This document shows, one piece after another, positions 6,986 through 10,220 of a stretch of DNA of 10,220 bases. The translations under genes were made by a program, and so were the position numbers. Under the pieces are notes generated by a model. The model was given only the letters and a program-made list of their open reading frames with translations, was not told the origin of the DNA and ran no database searches. Position 1 is the stretch's first letter. Each line of letters opens with the position of its first letter. Source of the stretch: DASVWH01 sp036389715 (GTDB lineage Bacteria; Acidobacteriota; Blastocatellia; Pyrinomonadales; Pyrinomonadaceae); contig DASVWH010000079.1 of NCBI GenBank assembly GCA_036389715.1, positions 1 to 10,220 of the forward strand. Direction: 5' to 3'.

Positions 6986-8269
6986 GTGGCGTCAAATACT
7001 GTCGTGCAATCAAATCTCAAATCGTCCAAACTGCTCGCCGTCTCCTTCACCTATGCCCCCAGCTCTCTGCCGCGTGCGGTCCAGGTCGGGCGGCTCTTAA
7101 AGCATCTTCGGCATCCGGCGGTGCTGGTCTGCGCCGACTACGAGGAAAGGGACGCGCGCAAAGATCAGACGATGGTCCGGGATGCGGAAGCCTTTCTCGA
7201 AAAGGCTTTGCGCGTGCCCTTCTCCGTTTCAACTCTCAGGAATCGCCTTAACGGCATCGCTTACCGCTTTCATCTGCCGGTCTGGAACAAGGTTCCCGAT
7301 AATCAGCGTTCGTGGAAAAGCTCTGTCCTGAAGGCCATCGCGGCCTACCTGCGCGAAGAGCATTACAGCCCCGACGTGCTTGTCACCTTCGGCGCACCGA
7401 TGAGCGACCACCTCATCGGCTTAGAGTTGAAGCGGCGCTACGGCTGGCCCTGGGTCGCGCACTTCAGCGACCCCTGGGCGGATAATCCATTTCACAACTA
7501 CGACCCGCTGACCAGGGCCGTCAATCTCTCGTTGGAGGGAAAGGTGGCGACTGCTGCCGACAGGCTGATCTTCACTTCCGAGGAAACGCTTGAACTCGTG
7601 ATGCGCAAATATGCCGCAGGGCTGAAGGCGAAGGCGCATGTCCTGCCGCACGCCTTCGACCCAGACCTGTACCAAGCGCCGCCCCGCAATCAAAACTCCA
7701 GGCTAACGATTCGACATCTGGGCGACCTCTACGGGCGACGGACGCCGAAGCCGCTCTTTGGCGCTTTGAGCCGGATACTCTCCTCGCACCCGGAGACGCT
7801 CTCCAACGTCAGCTTTGAATTGATCGGCCCGACCTATGACCTGCCGCTCGATGAGCTGGGGCTCCGCGATTTGCCGGAGGGACTGGTGGTCGTCAAACCG
7901 CCCGTCAATTATCTTGAGAGCCTTTCACTGATGGCATCCGCCGACGGGCTGCTCATCATAGATGCCCCGGCCGAGAGGAGCGTGTTTTTGCCTTCCAAGC
8001 TGATTGACTATCTCGGCGCGGGGCGTCCGATCCTCGGGCTCACGCCGCCGGGCGCAGCCGCAGCCTTAATCAATCAACTCGGCGGCCAAACCTCCGACCC
8101 GACCGATTTGAATGGAATGGCTCAAGCCATAACTGCTTTCATCTCCTTTCTCCGCCGGGAGAGGGAACAGACCGGCCAGCCCTGGGGCGACCCTATGGTT
8201 CGCGGGAATTACGAAGCCCCGCGCGTCGCCCGTCAATTCGAGCTTATTTTGCAGGAACTGCTCGCCTGA
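6986..8269 (+). CDS. Divergent GT-B glycosyltransferase (GT4-related)
   Basis: A 427-residue protein. The N-terminal domain begins LLAVSFTYAPSSLPRAVQVGR (16-36) and contains PDVLVTFGAPMSDHL (129-143) and HFSDPWADNPF (159-169). ADRLIFTSEET (191-201) precedes the domain linker, and the C-terminal domain has IRHLGDLYGRR (242-252) and FELIGPT (277-283). LPSKLIDYLGAGRPILG (335-351) is the donor-site signature. Where GT4 enzymes normally show E-x7-E, this one has E330-x7-K338, as in related enzymes with a P-x-K-L-x-E/D-Y loop, so it belongs to a separate subgroup. It probably adds a sugar to the same lipid-linked glycan. The start is GTG 6986, with GTG 7004 as an alternative; neither has a strong ribosome binding site. 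It follows the flippase by 84 bases and is the last gene before a probable transcription boundary. Confidence 0.82.
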   Translation: MASNTVVQSNLKSSKLLAVSFTYAPSSLPRAVQVGRLLKHLRHPAVLVCADYEERDARKDQTMVRDAEAFLEKALRVPFSVSTLRNRLNGIAYRFHLPVWNKVPDNQRSWKSSVLKAIAAYLREEHYSPDVLVTFGAPMSDHLIGLELKRRYGWPWVAHFSDPWADNPFHNYDPLTRAVNLSLEGKVATAADRLIFTSEETLELVMRKYAAGLKAKAHVLPHAFDPDLYQAPPRNQNSRLTIRHLGDLYGRRTPKPLFGALSRILSSHPETLSNVSFELIGPTYDLPLDELGLRDLPEGLVVVKPPVNYLESLSLMASADGLLIIDAPAERSVFLPSKLIDYLGAGRPILGLTPPGAAAALINQLGGQTSDPTDLNGMAQAITAFISFLRREREQTGQPWGDPMVRGNYEAPRVARQFELILQELLA

Positions 8270-8378
8270 GCCCGCCGGTTGTGGAAACGCCTGCCGCTTC
8301 GACATATCTAATAAGCAGAACAAGATGCACGAGTCGGGCCGGGATTTCGAGCGAACCCGCCGTTTGATAAAAGGCGCG

Positions 8379-8406
8379 CAGCCGCGGTCAAAGGCAGCGG
8401 CTGTTT
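8379..8406 (+). terminator. Possible intrinsic terminator after the glycosyltransferase
   Basis: CAGCCGC (8379-8385) and GCGGCTG (8397-8403) form a perfect 7-base-pair GC-rich stem around an 11-base loop, followed by TTTGT. The T run is short, so efficiency is doubtful. Position supports it: 110 bases after the stop at 8269 and upstream of the promoter at 8444. Rho-dependent ending cannot be excluded. Confidence 0.45.
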
Positions 8407-8443
8407 GTCGAAAATAATATGGCTCGTGCCGCCATCCGCGAGA

Positions 8444-8472
8444 TTGACATTTATCCGCCCGGATTCTATGGT
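8444..8472 (+). promoter_or_regulatory. Sigma-70-type promoter for the secreted DMFase-like gene
   Basis: TTGACA at 8444-8449 is a perfect -35 box. After exactly 17 bases comes TATGGT (8467-8472), which keeps four of six consensus -10 positions including the key TA and final T. Transcription would start near 8479, giving a leader of about 130 bases to ATG 8611. It is the best promoter match I found in the window. Imperfect inverted arms flank it (8421-8435 and 8468-8486), which might be an operator. Confidence 0.6.
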
Positions 8473-8503
8473 ACGGCAGATACGAGACAATAATATCAAG
8501 GTT

Positions 8504-8570
8504 CCGCAGCTTAGCTGCCGACACTGCCGCGCACAATGGTTTTGCTCCTCGCACGACCGTTATGCTGCGG
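8504..8570 (+). promoter_or_regulatory. Leader with two competing stem options
   Basis: CCGCAGC (8504-8510) can pair with GCTGCGG (8564-8570) over 7 bases, enclosing 53 bases. The same left arm can instead form a short local hairpin, GCAGC (8506-8510) with GCTGC (8514-8518) around TTA. Such alternatives occur in regulatory leaders but also arise by chance. I recognise no known riboswitch. The rest of the 8270-8610 gap shows no gene. Confidence 0.3.
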
Positions 8571-8610
8571 GAGTTTGATTACGGATACGACCCCATGGGA
8601 AGTACATAAA

Positions 8611-10220
8611 ATGCCATCTTCTACCCGGACAGCGCGCGCTGTTTCTGTTCTCAGTTACCTGAGGCGCTCTGCTTGCCTGGCCGCCCTCTTGCTTCTCGCA
8701 GCCGCGACCGCCTTCGCCGTCAATCCGACTCAAACCGAGAACGCGAAAGCCGGGACTACGGCCTGGAGGCTCAACGACCCCGCGACGAACCGCGAAATCG
8801 AAGGCTACGCTTCACTGACGAGCGTCAACCGTGGCGGGCAGATCAGCCTTTTCGTCAACACGGCAGCGCCAAGCTATACGATAGAAATCTTCCGCATGGG
8901 CTGGTACGGCGGCGCGGGAGCGCGGCAGTTGATGAGCGCCGTCACGCGCACGGGCACACAGCAGCCCACGCCTACGCCCGACGCCCAGAACGGTCTCGTC
9001 GAGTGTCGCTGGACCAACCCATACGTCTTGAGCGTTCCGAACAATACTTCGGACCCGACGGACTGGGCCAGCGGCGTGTATCTGGCGAAACTGACAGCGT
9101 CAACCGGCAAGCAGAGCTACATTATCTTCGTCGTCCGCGATGATGCCCGCGTCTCAAACTATCTTTTCCAATCGAGCGTAACGACCTTCCAGGCTTATAA
9201 CAACTGGGGCGGAAAATCTCTCTATACCTGGAACAGCACGGGCGGCCCGGCGCAGAAGGTCTCCTTCAATCGCCCTTACGCCATCGGCGCGAACCAGGCG
9301 GCCGCCCCTTACGTCGGGGCAGGCGAGTTTATCGCCAATATCCAACCGCCCTACGAAACGTCGAGCGCCGCGTGGGAATACAACATGGTGCGGTGGCTTG
9401 AGCGTGAAGGCTACGACGTGACTTACTGCACTAACGTGGACACGCACGCGAACTCCAATCTGCTGCTCACACACAAAGGTTTCTTCTCCGTCGGCCATGA
9501 TGAATACTGGTCATGGCAGATGCGCAGGAACGTCGAAGCCGCGCGCGACAAAGGCGTTAGCCTGGGCTTCTTCTCCTCCAATACCTGCTACTGGCAGATA
9601 CGTTTCGAGACGAGTCCTGCAACCGGCACGCCCGACCGCACCATCGTCGCCTATAAGGACAGCGGCGACATTGACCCGCTCGCGCAAGACAGCGACCCGA
9701 CAAATGATTACCTGATTACGACCCGGTGGCGAGACGCTCCCGTCAATCAGCCGGAAGGCTCCCTGATCGGCGTCATGTACGAGAGCGACCCGGTTGACGT
9801 TGATCTAGTGATTACAAATGCGACTCACTGGATTTGCGCCGGGACGGGGCTGCAAAATGGCGACCAACTGCAAGGGCTGGTCGGCTACGAAGTGGACCGC
9901 ATCACGGCCAGCTCTCCGGCCGGGACCGAGGGCATCGCGCATTCACCCTATGCTTTCGGCGGGTCTACCAGGTATTCGGACATGTCGGTTTATGCGGCCC
10001 CTAGCGGTGCGGCCGTCTTCGCCACCGGCTCGATGCAGTGGAGCTGGGGCCTGGATGATTTCAACTCTCCCGAGTTACGCTCCTCGCGCCTGAATCCTGC
10101 CGCGCAGCAGATGACGCGTAATGTCCTGGCACGCTTCGTCAACGCGCAGCCAGCGCCGACACCAACGCCGACACCGACGCCTACGCCGACACCGGCCGCG
10201 GGACTGAGCGACGATTTCAA
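8611..10220 (+). CDS. Secreted protein with N,N-dimethylformamidase beta-subunit-like domain, partial at the right end
   Basis: The frame from ATG 8611 is open for 536 codons and leaves the window, so the C-terminus is missing. GGGAAG at 8597-8602 lies 8 bases upstream. Residues 1-36 are a signal peptide: basic start, hydrophobic CLAALLLLAAA core, AFA cleavage site. The mature part has a beta-sandwich segment with FRMGWYGG (94-101), then TFQAYNNWGGKSLY (192-205), VRWLEREGYDVTY (370s counted from 9391, about 261-273), GHDEYW (295-300) and GFFSSNTCYW (319-328). These match the large family annotated as DMFase beta-subunit-like. H296-x-E298 resembles the H-x-E of the characterised iron enzyme, recalled from memory, with Tyr196 and nearby tyrosines as candidate ligands. 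A Pro-Thr linker (514-528) leads to GLSDDF, perhaps a further binding domain. True substrate unknown; amide hydrolysis is only inferred. Confidence 0.85.
   Translation, partial: MPSSTRTARAVSVLSYLRRSACLAALLLLAAATAFAVNPTQTENAKAGTTAWRLNDPATNREIEGYASLTSVNRGGQISLFVNTAAPSYTIEIFRMGWYGGAGARQLMSAVTRTGTQQPTPTPDAQNGLVECRWTNPYVLSVPNNTSDPTDWASGVYLAKLTASTGKQSYIIFVVRDDARVSNYLFQSSVTTFQAYNNWGGKSLYTWNSTGGPAQKVSFNRPYAIGANQAAAPYVGAGEFIANIQPPYETSSAAWEYNMVRWLEREGYDVTYCTNVDTHANSNLLLTHKGFFSVGHDEYWSWQMRRNVEAARDKGVSLGFFSSNTCYWQIRFETSPATGTPDRTIVAYKDSGDIDPLAQDSDPTNDYLITTRWRDAPVNQPEGSLIGVMYESDPVDVDLVITNATHWICAGTGLQNGDQLQGLVGYEVDRITASSPAGTEGIAHSPYAFGGSTRYSDMSVYAAPSGAAVFATGSMQWSWGLDDFNSPELRSSRLNPAAQQMTRNVLARFVNAQPAPTPTPTPTPTPTPAAGLSDDF
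10156..10194 (+). repeat. Proline-threonine codon repeat (interdomain linker)
   Basis: Thirteen codons alternate Pro and Thr (residues 516-528 of the secreted protein), built from near-identical six-base CCGACA/CCGACG-type units. Such linkers join domains of secreted proteins, often a catalytic and a carbohydrate-binding part. The repeat is prone to length change and to assembly error. Confidence 0.85.

Noticed and set aside
8421..8437. Possible sigma-54 promoter (TGGCTCG...)
   Set aside because: The required GG-N10-GC spacing is not met: CA stands where GC is needed.
8066..8554. Minus-strand frame covering the 8270-8610 gap
   Set aside because: Half of it is antisense to the third glycosyltransferase, the product has no known motif, and the gap has a better reading as a terminator plus promoter.
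8595..8609. Short leader peptide ATG GGA AGT ACA TAA
   Set aside because: Only four codons and no ribosome binding site of its own; its TAA ends just before the ATG at 8611, which could be chance.
8479..8610. c-di-GMP (GEMM) or other known riboswitch in the leader
   Set aside because: I could not find the conserved core sequence; only generic inverted repeats are visible.
8673..9143. 156-codon + strand frame inside the last gene
   Set aside because: It is out of frame with the DMFase-like protein starting at 8611, whose motifs are clear, and its product is Arg/Gln-rich with no domain.
10156..10194. CRISPR-like or intergenic satellite repeat
   Set aside because: The repeat is in frame, encodes alternating Pro-Thr, and has no spacers.

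Overview
The window carries seven protein genes, all on the + strand, from what looks like a bacterial exopolysaccharide, capsule or O-antigen-type cluster. The DNA is GC-rich (judged by eye, not counted) and strongly third-position-GC biased. The gene types, the long proline-threonine linker and the secreted dimethylformamidase-like protein resemble what I recall from Acidobacteriota, perhaps Blastocatellia. That taxonomic guess is weak because there is no rRNA or other marker gene here.

Layout: 1-486 is the C-terminal end of a probable right-handed beta-helix (pectate-lyase-like) protein. 548-1753 encodes a protein related to polysaccharide deacetylases but with unusual motifs. 1781-2923 is a GT4-type glycosyltransferase, 2978-3982 a SAM-dependent methyltransferase, and 4126-5295 a second GT4 glycosyltransferase. 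5324-6901 is a Wzx-like flippase of the MOP superfamily, and 6986-8269 a third, more divergent GT-B glycosyltransferase. After a 341-base gap, a long secreted protein with an N,N-dimethylformamidase beta-subunit-like domain starts at 8611 and runs off the window's right end. No stop codon is visible for that last gene, so a search for complete reading frames would miss it.

The genes from 548 to 8269 plausibly act together. Glycosyltransferases add sugars to a lipid-linked oligosaccharide, the methyltransferase and deacetylase-like protein may decorate it, and the flippase moves it across the inner membrane. The beta-helix protein may bind, cut or epimerise the exported polymer. No initiating sugar-phosphate transferase, Wzy polymerase or chain-length/export protein is seen, so these must lie outside the window if the pathway is Wzx/Wzy-type. 

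The 8270-8610 gap looks like a transcription boundary. It holds a GC-rich stem-loop, then a good sigma-70-type promoter (TTGACA, 17 bases, TATGGT), then a leader of roughly 130 bases. The last gene is therefore probably its own transcription unit. The 6902-6985 gap is built from two different short tandem duplications. I found no mobile elements, CRISPR arrays, tRNA or rRNA genes, and no clear case for a wholly new system. The most interesting items are the deacetylase-like protein, the secreted DMFase-like protein and the structured gaps.
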